Shown here piece after piece: positions 1 to 11,170 of a stretch of 64,000 bases of DNA (the first letter of the stretch is position 1; each line of letters opens with the position of its first letter). Source of the DNA: Rosa chinensis (taxonomy: Eukaryota > Streptophyta > Magnoliopsida > Rosales > Rosaceae); contig NC_037092.1 of the NCBI RefSeq assembly GCF_002994745.2, positions 80,732,824 to 80,796,823 of the forward strand. The letters are read 5' to 3'. The notes under the pieces are model-generated. The model worked only from the letters and a program-made list of their open reading frames with translations, did no database searches and was not told the DNA's origin. Position numbers and translations under genes: made by a program.

Positions 1-1711
1 ACTGTTGCAACCAAAAGAAGTTGGGGTTCTTGGACTTTACTTGTTGATGGGGAAAGGATGACAAAATTTTAGTTCCGTCTGTTGGATTTGGAGTTTATGG
101 ATTCGTTTGAGCCATCACCATCTGTATGGAGGAACCCATCGCTATTTTACCCTAAGTATACGTTCTGCTCAAGATGTTGTTTTGTGCATTTTAAGAAGGT
201 TGCATGTGCGAGTCGCTATTTAATTTCATTTTTATGATCTGTCAAAATTACTAGAAGAAAATTAAACATTGCTTGGATAGTACAAGCCAACAATCACAGC
301 AGGCGACGTGTAATTGGTTTTGGTGAGAACACTAATAGTATGAGATCAGATCCTTCTGTATTCTCAATCATATGACTTTGTTTCAATTTGACGTTATTTT
401 AGGTTGCTTTTGTTTCATACTCCTCATGGTGGTAATTTTTATGTTCTTTAATCTTTACATAGTACAAATCAAATTAAAATTAGCACATCAATTAACACAA
501 GAAAAATTTCTCCAAAACAACCTAAAATTTTGTTTGTGGGCATAGTACAAGAACATTTTCTTACTTTAATATTATTTATATATATATTAACTGTATTTAA
601 TTTCTATAAAGTATCAAAATAAATTATAAAAGGGCAAAATGATGAGATTTTGGGGAAGAAAATTCCATTTAAGAAATTAAAAGTCAACTAATAAAGTTGC
701 ATGGAAGAAGGTGAACAATATTAGGAAACAGTTCCCCACACGACCAAAATAACTAAGCTTGGTTTGGTTCACTTTCCCCTATAAAACTGGGCACAGATTT
801 CTCAGTTGCAGAAGAGCAGCTCTAGCCCTGCCGATGCCTACTCCCCCCCATTACTCTATATGCTTAGCAATAGTACAAGTCTCATGTTGATCACCATCAC
901 CATCACAGTCCCAAACCCATGATGGGTCAATAATTCTACGCACGCTCTCGTTTGCATAATCCTGCCGCTCAGAATTTCCCAGAACCCTAATAATCAATGT
1001 TATTGCGTCGGCCCTCATTAATTAATACTAGGTTAAATTTTCATCGCCATCATCGGAATTCCTGGAGTTGTTGAAGGTGGTTAGTTCATTTACAACAGCA
1101 GCAGATACGACGCCGTACGGTGTTGTGTATAGGTATTGCATGGCTCACCGAACAATGGCAGCGTTATTATTATGGAGGTGATTCATATTCCCAGCTTCGT
1201 GACTACGATTGCTATTGATCACAAGGTTCTTGCGTTGTTTCCCCCGCCATCAATCGGAATCACTCCGAAACTGTTGGAAATTTTAAGAGGGGGAATTGGA
1301 AATTTATATTTTAACTCAAATTTGTTTCTCCCGTAACGTAATGTCGGTGTATTTTATTTTATTTGTTTTTTTTTTAATTTAAAATATAAGAATAAGGTGT
1401 TTGAATTTATTTGAATTGTCAACTATTGACAAACATGCAAGTTTAGCTAATATCCGAACTTCATCATAAAATTAAAAATTAAAAAAATTAAAAAATTCTA
1501 GATCAGCATAAGCATAAGTTGGAAAATTCGAATTTCACATTTAATTATTAGTTGCTTTCATAGTTTTTGTGGATTCATTGCAAACTAATTGTAGGTCTCG
1601 AGATCATGATTTTCAACGTTGTATAAAACCCGTCATCGATCGCTTCATTCGAAGCTTTTGACAACATCGTTTTGGTTCATCTTCTACTACATGTTATTCT
1701 CTTTCCGAAAA
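1..1711. other. AT-rich intergenic DNA, no supported gene
   Basis: No gene can be supported here. The first 72 bases read as an open frame ending in TAG, which could be the tail of an exon, but nothing recognisable is encoded. A TATA-like string (tataaaac) near 780 precedes a moderately GC-rich stretch to about 1340. That stretch contains only a 66-codon open frame without recognisable motifs. A transcription unit is possible but unproven. Confidence 0.5.
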
Positions 1712-1883
1712 TGTTCACCTGGTCAGTTATTGACTAAGAAAATAATGCTCAACCACCCTTGGATGTAAATCCAATGGCAGAGATAATTATTATTAAGTTA
1801 AAGTGTTTTGTTTTCCACCCTTGGATGTAAATCTAAGGGTTATTGAGCATAAATTCTTTGGTCAGCAACTGACCAGGTGAACA
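1712..1883. repeat. Foldback MITE, about 170 bp
   Basis: The ends are inverted copies: the left arm begins GTTCACCTGGTCAGTT, and the right arm read on the minus strand begins identically. The complementarity continues inward through the 'accacccttggatgtaaat' motif to about 65 bases per arm, around a short AT-rich centre. There is no coding capacity. This is the structure of a miniature inverted-repeat transposable element. The family is not identified and no clear target-site duplication was found. Confidence 0.75.
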
Positions 1884-3084
1884 CTACTGCTTCTCTTTCT
1901 TGTTCAGCTAGTTCTCGGAGGCCAGAGTTTCATCTTAGACTAGAAAATGATGCACGATGAGATTGTACTACATCACCTAATATTCATTGAACATTACTTC
2001 TTGATTTGATTTGTAGTATAGATACAACAAATCAATTCCATGAGATGAAGGCTTATTATGAGTGAAACAAGTGCAGTTCATATGGATTCGCACCTTTCTT
2101 CCGTCTTGAAATAAGTTTTTTTTTGCTTTAATTGAATTTAATTGAGAATTAGTTGAACCAAAACTGATTCTCAATTAGCACCGTAAAATTTCTCCAGTTA
2201 CCCATTCCTAGCAAAACATGTATCTTGAAACTTTGAGTTTCTAACTGATAAGAAGAGAAAGGGAAGATGTTGCTAGGTATGCTTTTGAGACATTGTTTTG
2301 TAAGATGAGGATATTTTAGAGAATTTAGCTAGATTTAACTATATATTATTTAATATAAAATCAGCTGCGTACATTTAGAAACTTATTGGAAACATTTAGA
2401 AAGACACTTAGAAAAAGCTAGCCAAACAAATTGGAGTAAGATTCGTCTTCATTTTGTAATCATGAGATTGAGTGTTAGAGGTTGGCACGGCAAATTCTCT
2501 CACTAATGTAAAGTCTCTATGTTGTTTCCTAGTGCATTTTATTCTTCGATCTTAAGGTTGCCTCTCTTTGTGCAAGTCAAATATTCTATTCTCATACAAA
2601 CGAAAAGATGAAGAAAAGTGTGTATTAATTTCCGCCACTGACATACTAATTTGTATGATACTTTGTACGATGTACGTAATGCCATGTCACTTGCAATTAT
2701 GCAAGTATTAACCTAATATAACAGTATTTTTATCTTTCGTATTCCTATTTTGATCCATGTGTTTAAAATGTTTACAAATATTTTAATAATCAAAATGATG
2801 GCCCCAAAAAAATTATCATATCTTGAATTTTTGGACATCAAATTACAAAGTCGGTATTGTGTTTTTTAAAGAATTGCAAATTCTTTGAAGTTAATTTCAA
2901 TTTGAACTCATGTATATTCAAACACGCTAAATTGTGTAATTAAACACAATCGATAAATCGATTTTGAAGATTATATTGACACTTGTTTAACCAATTTTAT
3001 AAATATTCGTGTACCACAAATTAGACTTGAATTCATTAAATGTGTATTATTTTGATTACCTCTCAGAGAAAAAAAAAAAAAAAA
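1884..3084. other. AT-rich intergenic DNA, nothing recognised
   Basis: Only short open frames occur, and I see no conserved motif, tandem repeat or RNA gene. Confidence 0.5.
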
Positions 3085-3405
3085 AGGTTTTGTCCATTTA
3101 CCTCATTTCTAGGGATTTTTTTCCCACTTACCCCATTAAATTTTTTTAATTCTCTCTTACTCAATACACTCTAAGGGAGTCTCCCCTAATACCCCATAAA
3201 AAAGAAATCTTAGTTTTTAATTTTTTTTAATACCATTTTACCCCTCACCCCTTTGTTACTTAGAGAGAGAGAGAGAGAATGGAAGAGAGAGAAACCATAG
3301 GAGACTTCGTCGGAATCCGATCACCGGTCGCCGGATTCCAGTCACCAGCTGCCGCCCACCAAAATTTGTTGAAAATCTCACCGAAAAGTTTTTTTGCCCC
3401 CAATA

Positions 3406-3530
3406 GACATCTATTCCTAATAGAGGCCCCCAATAGAAGACTATCAGCCATGTATTGCCCCCCAATAGACGACTATCAGTCATGTATTGCCCCCCAGTAG
3501 ACGTCTATTGCCCCCAAATAGACGTTTAGA
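3406..3530. repeat. Short tandem motif 'cccccaatagacg...'
   Basis: The motif cccccaatagac(g)nctat recurs five or so times at irregular 28-45 base spacing, with 'tcagtcatgtattg' repeated between some copies. A related single copy lies near 3629. It is probably internal satellite-like sequence of the surrounding element. Confidence 0.6.
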
Positions 3531-4217
3531 TTACCAAAATGGTAATTAATTTTCCTAAAACTACACAAATAAAACTTTGATTAAAGAAAAAAAAATGAGG
3601 AGATTACATCAATTCAAAACATTTATTGCCCCCCAATAGAACTGTATTGTCCTTGGCATAACACCATTTTGTAGCTTGTTACTCCAATAATTTACATTTT
3701 ATATTACCAAAATTTCTCATTAAAAGGCCAAAAAGAAGAAAAGAGAAAAAAGAAAAGAAAAGGGAAGGACCGGCTTGATTAAGCTGTTTAGAGGTACTAG
3801 TCGCGGGGGCAGGTGATGAAATTGATTTGGGCACCCTTCTCCCTTCTGTGAAGCTGTGAAGCCGTGCTCAATCTCACCGAAAAACCGCCCCAGGTGGGCT
3901 CGCTGGTGAACTTTCGCCAGGGAGGGAGAGATTGATGTCACCATCGACCCCGCCAGAGCTCCACCACCACCACCGCCACGTCGCTTATCTCAGCAGATCA
4001 GTCAAAGATTCTACTCCTCCAAAACGGAGACAGAAATCTAATTTGTCGCTCAGAAGCAGCGATAAAAGGCGCCGTCAGATCCGATCAAAACCATCGCCGG
4101 CAAGCTGCGCGTCCTTGACAGCGTCGACTCCTCAGCTTCATCGAGAATCACCTCCATCGACGTCATCGTTGTCCTCGTATCGTTGCCGACCAGAGAGGAG
4201 AGAGAGAGAGAGAGAGA

Positions 4218-4400
4218 GGCATGTGGTTGTAATTCATTAATTAGACTAAGGGTAAAATTGTTATTTCAATTCAAATTGGGTTAGTGGGAATAAAAATTTG
4301 TGAGAGAGATAGAGAGAAGGGCATGTGGTTGTAATTCATTAATTAGACTAAGGGTAAAATTGTTATTTCAATTCAAATTGGGTTAGTGGGAATAAAAATC
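4218..4400. repeat. Tandem duplication, 101-bp period
   Basis: A block of about 80 bases beginning 'gcatgtggttgtaattcatt' occurs twice almost perfectly, at about 4219-4299 and 4320-4400. GA-rich sequence separates the copies. Near identity points to a recent duplication inside the putative element. Confidence 0.9.
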
Positions 4401-4465
4401 TGTTACTGAGATAAGTGGGATAACTTTGGCTCATTTTAGGGCTTTTGGTCAAGGACAAAAAAAAA

Positions 4466-7400
4466 AAGAAAAGAAAGAAAGAAGGATATCATTTTCTTGA
4501 TTTGTTGTTGGTTTGGTCGAAATCATTATATGTTGCATCACTTGATGTCTGATCGGTATTCACTAATGACTCATCATCATAAATACGAACGAAAGCATAT
4601 ATTTGCTAAAGCAAAATCTTCAAAGATGTATGTGATCCACTAAAAGCTTCAATTTTTTTACAAAGCTAGCTTTACATAAGTTTGGTGTTACAATCAGAAT
4701 TCAGGTCGATTGGGTCATCAAGGTGCGCATAACCCTTTTAAGTACTACACGCTTTCAATGATTAATCCAAATCGCAAAAGGCCATGCACGTATGCCACTC
4801 ATTTCAGTCATTTGAATATGAAGGGTGAACTGCTAGAAAATAAGAAGATAAGAAAAGCAAAGTTTGGTATAGATAGTGCATCACGTAAAATGAAACCAGA
4901 CACCAATGCGGCAATGCCAATACAAAACGTTAATATATATAGAAATCTTCTTATGGTTTCTTTGTCATTCTTCCCACTACGTTTTTGTGTAAAACCCTTC
5001 GCCAATCCATTGCACAAAATCTATCTCCCTCTATATGTGAGCCATTGCAGCTAGGACAAACTAAGCCAATTGCCCAACTGGTGAAATAGATAAAATGCGT
5101 GAGAATATGATATCGAGTCATCCACCCATTTCTTTATTTTCACTATGAACAAATATTAAGCCAACCCCAAATGCATGCACAGAATGCATGATAGTTACAG
5201 GTCTCCACCCGACCATTTCATCGATCTAGTGCACGCATGAGATCTTTTTTTTGGTCATGCATGTATGCATATGCATGCATGAGTTATGTAAACTATCAAT
5301 ATATCAATTAAAGGAAGCGATCAACTCTTTTTAATTAAAGATGGAAAAATTGGGTTAACCAAAATCCATAACTTAATTCGTATAAAATAAATGAATTGAA
5401 ATTTTGACTTTTATGTGTGCATATATACTCTAGAGCACGAGCCATTTCAAAAAAAAAAAACATAAAAAATATTCTCAAGCAAGAGAATTAGTTTTAAATT
5501 TTATTTGGTATAAGAATAATGTTATAAGTAAATCAGTAGGTTTCGTATAATGTGAATTATGAGTGGTTCACTTAACATTACTCTTAAATATAAATGTTAG
5601 TTTATGAAAATATACAAATCATATGCGTAGAAATCAGAAACCCTAGCACAGTCACACAGAACAAATTTGTCATTTGGCATTATTTATGACGTACTAGTTA
5701 CACAGTCTTGTTGTCCCTCGCTATATAGTTACTACCCGCATTTCTGCACTGCATGTAGCTAGTTTACACATTTGACTCTGAAAGAGAGTAATTAGTAATA
5801 CGATCGAGTCGTCGGCACTGTATACTCTAGTGTACTGACCATTGACCATGGCACTGTTCGGAAATTGGATTCCAGGGTTTCATTCGTTTCGTTCCAAGTC
5901 TTGTCTCAAAGTACTTCCCAGCCTACCAGTTACGTTACTTACGTACTCTTTTTTCTCTCGGAGCTCGCGTCGGTAAGGAAGGTCAGGTCAGTTTCAACCC
6001 CAGAGCCAAAAGGGTTGCAGTTTTAGGTCACTTTCAGGACCTCTCCGTCTAACAACTCATTCTATAGTCCATACCTGTCTGGCTCTATTGCGAGCTTAGC
6101 TTGCCCTACTGTGTCTATTTAGACCCGCCTAAGTCAAGCTCTTTTCTTTACTGTCCTTTCACTCGTCTCTTTCTCTACTACATCTCTCTGCGTATTGTGT
6201 TGTCGTCTAACCAGTGTCGGTATTGCATCTATTCACCCCAGACATTCCATTAATAAACCCTAAACACCACAAAACGACGATCAATTAGATTCCCACCATC
6301 AAGATTTTGTTGCAGCTAGCTAGCTAGCTAGAAGATATTGCTCAGCAAGAATCACACTTTGGATCTGACAATGAGTCTCCGATCATACTTGGTGTGTATC
6401 TCCCTTCCCTTTACTACAGGTAAACTGAATTTCATAAACCCATAAACCATTCGATTAGGATAATTAGTTTCAGAAATCTTATAATAGACGTTATTTCACT
6501 CTGATTAGGTCGAATATTGAAATATTAAATGTCCCGAATTCATAATGTACTTAATTAATTTGCAACGCTATATCTTATATCTTATCTTATATATAATTAA
6601 TCAAATTCTTTAGGGAATGGTTAAATTTTTGAACTTCCATAAATGTCCTCACATAATATAAATATTAATAAATAAATGATTTCTATATGAGGATAAGATA
6701 GTCAATACACTATATATCATATTTGAAAAACTTACAATACCTCCCGTGAAAAAAGAAGAAGCTTTCCTAAAATTAAGAGAGGTTTTTTAATTTAAAAAAA
6801 ATAAAAGTCAATTGACATTTGCGAAGCACATGTTAAGGGGATAGTACTAATTAGCTTTGAATACTTGTGAATTTCTTGATTAAAAGTAACGGATGGAAGT
6901 CATTTCACACGTTTAAATATACTATGTGTGTAACACAACACACTATTGTGATTAGTATTATTTCTAAATGTAAGTTCTATATAATTTTTTCAAAAATGTT
7001 CTAAAGCATATGATATCCCGTATTTCAATCTTCAAATACAGGACAAACAAATTTAGTCGCTAAAAAATTTGAAACTCTGTGACATGATAAAAGTTCTCTA
7101 CGGAACCTGGTTTGTGCAAGCAATACCCGTGAAACCCTAATACCTTAAGTAAACGAAACAACTCTTTTAAGTTACCACCACAAAACCTTTTTCAGAGAAA
7201 ACTGATGAAAAACCAGTAAAGCACAAGGAAAGGGCACTCCCGTGATTATTTGTTTTCTGACACCCGGCATTTCGAGTTTTCCGCTGCACAACACCATTGT
7301 AATGTCTATTTCACAAGTCTATTGTCTCTGTCGACTACTGGGTTGTCTTCCTTTCCTTGATCAGAGAAAAGAGAGAGAATTGAGTCAGTTGGATTTGTGT

Positions 7401-8012
7401 GTGTGAAACTGTGAATCCCTGCTGGGGCTCAGGGCTCCCATGGTTATCGCCACAAATATAGTGGATTCATCACTCATGAGGAGGAGGATGATAATAGGGT
7501 TGATGAGGACTATATGATTTGTTGTCTTCCAGATTCACATTCATTGTTTAATCATTCACTCAATCTTATGTATTCCACATTCTTTTGCTTTGGTTTTCTC
7601 ATTTATGTGATTTTCTTATTCCCACTCTGGTCAAACAAGTGAACAACCTATCTTCTTGTCATTTTTTAAAGTTTTTATTTCATCCAACCAACTTCAATGT
7701 TTATTGAAATAATAATCTTTGTCCCTCAACCATATACAAGTATGTGTCATCAAAAAACCATATACAAGTATCTGCCCAGATCTAGATAATTAATACAGAT
7801 AATTAATAAAGGTTGTAAAAACTTAATTACAGTTTATTTTGGTCAACTAGTAATTAACTAAGATTAAATGGGAGATAATTTTCATGAGCAACGATGGATT
7901 AATTTTGGTGAATATTTTCTTGGTTGGATGATGTCATGTTATTTGATACACATGGATGTCAAATAATTTTTCAGTTCGATAAATTATTTTTGCATAGATT
8001 ATATATAGATTA
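4466..8012. other. Intergenic DNA, no supported gene
   Basis: There is no coding region or RNA gene I can defend. The stretch 5830-6400 is less AT-rich and contains short ATG frames (for example at 5848 and 6371) without recognisable products. It resembles a leader or non-coding transcript more than a protein gene. I looked for the mature sequences of common plant microRNAs (miR156-172, 319, 390-399, 408) and recognised none. Confidence 0.4.
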
Positions 8013-8013
8013 T

Positions 8014-8048
<35 letters not shown>
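8013..8048. repeat. (CA)n(TA)n microsatellite
   Basis: A run of CA dinucleotides passes directly into TA dinucleotides. It forms the left border of the inverted-repeat element that follows. Confidence 0.95.
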
Positions 8049-8400
8049 GATCGAGATCCTATCTAGAGCGATGCCTCGCTCTGAAATTTCAAAGCGAGGT
8101 TAGAGTTTAGGGTCACTTTCGGTCTCATATCGATATCTCGACCGTTCAGGTTTTAGGTACTAATGTATAGATTATCTTTGCAAAATTTCAGTCCAATTGA
8201 TGGTCATTAAGACATTGATAACTGCCTTAAAGCTAGTACGGTTCAGGTTAGACAGATTTAGTTCGTCTATTGGTTTAAACGAGTTAGATACCTTGTACAT
8301 CATCAACTTGGTTGAAATTTTACAAAAATGATCTATACATTAGTATATGTAGGTGTTGTTCTAATAATTTAAATATATGTTTCGGACTATGTGACCTTAG
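8049..8400. repeat. Degenerate foldback element next to (TA)n, copy 1
   Basis: The left arm contains 'gttcaggttttaggtac' and 'taatgtatagattatct', then 'aaaatttcagtccaatt'. The right arm carries the inverted partners 'ggttgaaattttac' and 'gatctatacattag'. These motifs also form the arms of the better preserved element at 10736-11144. The right end is eroded, so the boundary is approximate. Confidence 0.65.
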
Positions 8401-10498
8401 AGTAAAAGTTTGTTAAACTTACTTTTTTTTTAAAAAAAAAAATTTCTATAATACTGAAGAAATAGGAAGAATGTAGAAACTAATTGGCAGCTAAACTAGT
8501 CGCCCTATCTATACCTATTGTGTTTCGTTGAGCAGACTTGTTTAAGAATTGAAGAAGAAGATGTTGTACGAAATAAGAATCTAATGCAGAAGATTGTCAC
8601 GCTTCACTATCTTTTCTCTATGAAGAATCTTAATTAACAATTAATCCTGACCTCAAAAAACACATTAGAGAACGCTTGCCGACATCAAAATCTTGACCTA
8701 CAGCTTTTGTCATGACAAGATACCTCCTTGCACTCGCAGGTCAATGCATTATTTTGGCCATTGGAATTGGAGTGCACCTTTTTATTTTTCACTTGGAAGA
8801 AAGGTAAGTGTTAATCTCTAGTGGCTAATGGCTAGTCCAATGCCAAAAGAAAATGAGATGTCACCTTACTTTTGGCTTTTGCACTTTCTAATGTTGTTCT
8901 TGGAGATTGATCAAAATCTTCTATATATTAGCGAATGTAAGGATGTCGCGAGTTCTAATTCATCCCTAAAGAGAGAAGTTTCTCCCATTCGGCATCTACG
9001 TTTGAATTTGATTTCAGGTGAGAGATTTCACTGCAAACATGAGAAAGTGCTGTTAGAATGTTGAATTATAAATATTTGAACTCTAAATGATTATCATGTT
9101 ACGCATTAAAATCCTACCTCAGCTGCAATCGTAAACCATTTGCCAGCCACCCTGATGCAAAGGTCATAATTCGACTCAAGTTCTTGTTCAAAAACCAAAC
9201 TTCAGGGCTTGGATTGAACAAGAAAACAGTTCGAATAAAGTAGTTGCTTTTGTCCCGGCCTGTACAACGACTCCAATACTGCAAATGTGAGTCGGTTCAC
9301 TTCATTCAACAAAGGGAAGCATACCCATGTGCCTTATGCACCGGGGGCTGTTGATTTTGCAATTGCCAGAGTAAACCAAGTTAACCAACAAACAAAAGCA
9401 AGTGTGAGTAAATATATAGACCTAGCGTCTAGCGAAGCAGAAGAGCCAAATTGCGTTATCTTGAAGGCTTATTGATCCAGCATTCCAGCTAGCTAGGCCA
9501 ACAGTTTTTCACAAAAAGGGGTCTAGCTTTGTCCTTGAGTCCCTTATTCCCCCTTCCCCATAACTATGCACCTCTCTCACTTTTTGTGCTTTGCAAAATT
9601 TGCATGCTCCATTCTAGTAACAAAAGGGCTGAAAAGTTGAACAGAATCGAAACCAGAATGGACACCCATGATTTTGTGGAAGATGAATAAGAGGGAGATG
9701 CCACTATAGCAATTAGCAAGCAATGGTGGAAACATGCCATAAATTATGGTGGGTTGGTATTGTCGTTTTAGTGTTCATAAGGGTCCCCATTGATATCTCT
9801 ATCATTTGTATATAGTGTAGAGGCTTCTGTTTTCACATGCCTCATTAGAGGCCAACATGCCCAGCTGCTCCAGATACCCAAAAGATTATTTACTGTTTTG
9901 GAGCCTTTGGATTTCAACCTCACTTTTGGAATTGAGTGGTGGTAAGTTAATCCGTAACTAATAGTAGCTAGGAATGCTACATATATCACATTACATTTCT
10001 CTCATGGGTAACTTTGGCAATTTCTGTTTAAGCAAACTGCATTTTAGGTTTAGTATCGAGTAGTTTATTCTACTTGAAAATGAAGCAAATAAAATTCCTT
10101 TGCTCTTTGTGTTTATTACTTTCCAAAATAAGAGTGGAAGAAATAGGCCTTTCTTTCAACTTTTTTATATCCATTTTCTTGAACATGTCTCTCGTGTTCA
10201 AAAATCTATGAATTCCTAGGATTTCATGAACTCGGGGAGCCTAAACTCATTATTTTCTTTTTCTTGGACCTCACTAAGCTCATCGTATGGTCATGTCACC
10301 ATGTGTCGTCTTCAATGTTTGTCTCTATCACTTGCCTTTTGTTAAGAGTATCTAAACGACTCCTATGAGTGTTTGTTTTGAAAATGAAGATTCACAGTCA
10401 ATAATCCTCCACTATATTAGTGCAGATTCTTTTCTCTCTAGTTCTCAATTTTTCAAGAATCACTCACTCTTTCATCAATTCCCTTGCATTTCTCTAAT
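8401..10498. other. Intergenic DNA, no supported gene
   Basis: Open frames at 8828-9064 and 9287-9475 show no recognisable motif or splice context. I treat them as chance. Confidence 0.45.
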
Positions 10499-10499
10499 A

Positions 10500-10552
10500 G
10501 CCGATTAGTTAAGTTTGTTAAAATAGTCATGGGGAGGCAATCATGCAGAATC
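10500..10552 (+). repeat. Split duplicate, first copy
   Basis: Two adjacent strings here recur separately downstream. The 18-mer gccgattagttaagtttg (10500-10517) is repeated exactly at 11171-11188, and 'aaaatagtcatggggaggc' with its continuation (10520-10552) is repeated with three mismatches at 11744-11776. A single duplicated locus was therefore split by later insertion. Confidence 0.85.
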
Positions 10553-10700
10553 CAATTACACCAATATATATTATACATACTTTTATATATATACACACTC
10601 TTATTTATATTTTGTATATTATAAAAATAAATTAAAATTAAAAAAATTAAAACCGCCTAGGCCCCGCCCGACTAGCGCCTAGCGATTTTTAGAACCTTGA

Positions 10701-10704
<4 letters not shown>

Positions 10705-10735
<31 letters not shown>
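10705..10735. repeat. (TA)n microsatellite, left flank of foldback element
   Basis: A run of AT dinucleotides abuts the left terminus of the 10736-11144 element. A second TA run abuts its right terminus. Confidence 0.95.
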
Positions 10736-10737
<2 letters not shown>

Positions 10738-11144
10738 CATTCTCAGGTGCGGATATCCGCACCTACGAAAAAAGGTGCGGATTTCCATTTTTTCCCCACT
10801 TTCCGATCACATTTTCACATCTTAGCCGTTCAGTTTTTAGGTCCTAATGTATAGATCATCTCTACAAAATTTCAGTCAAATTGGTGATCGTTAAAGGATC
10901 CAAAACTGCAATTTACACGAACGGACCGAATCTGCCGAATCGGAACAGTTCGTGTACATTGTTGTAAATTGCAGTTTCGGATGCCTTAACGATCACTAAT
11001 TTGGCTGAAATTTTGCAGATGTGATCTATACATTAGGACCTAAAAACTGAACGGTTAAGATGTGGAAATATGATCGGAAAGTGGGTCAAAACTGGAAATC
11101 CGCACCAATGAAAAACTGCGGACGTCGGCAGTGGAGAAGGCCTG
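10736..11144. mobile_element. Large palindromic MITE inserted in a (TA)n tract, copy 2
   Basis: About 190 bases on each side are inverted copies with roughly 85-90% identity by eye, around a short centre near 10930. Shared blocks include 'ccactttccgatca', 'gttcagtttttaggtcctaa', 'aaaatttcag' and 'actgcaatttaca'. Both termini carry a smaller self-complementary motif built on GCGGATATCCGC or GACGTC. TA repeats flank both sides and there is no coding capacity. The flanking microsatellite is like the reported insertion habit of rice 'Micron' elements; whether it is the same family is unknown. Confidence 0.85.
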
Positions 11145-11170
11145 TATATATATATATATATATATATATA
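11145..11170. repeat. (TA)n microsatellite, right flank of foldback element
   Basis: TA dinucleotides directly follow the right terminus (…ggcctg) of the palindromic element. Confidence 0.95.

Larger units (their letters stand above)
3085..4465. mobile_element. Putative non-autonomous DNA element with GC-rich cargo
   Basis: The left edge (TTTTGTCC, then a 'ttcccacttacccc' motif near 3120) is mirrored on the minus strand at the right edge (TTTTGTCC near 4455, then 'tatcccactt' and 'attcccactaaccc'). This suggests degenerate terminal inverted repeats about 1.38 kb apart. Inside are a GA-rich tract, several copies of a 'ccccccaatagacg' motif (3420-3530) and a GC-rich block (3930-4200) unlike the AT-rich surroundings. 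The GC-rich parts may be captured gene pieces, as in Pack-MULEs, but no source gene was recognised. The exact ends and the superfamily are uncertain. Confidence 0.4.

Noticed and set aside
1..72. Open frame from the first base to a TAG, possible exon tail
   Set aside because: Only 23 codons are visible and none is recognisable; nothing to the left can be checked.
10736..11144. Reading the large hairpin as a microRNA precursor
   Set aside because: The arms are far too long and nearly fully paired, which is MITE structure; no known mature microRNA sequence is present.
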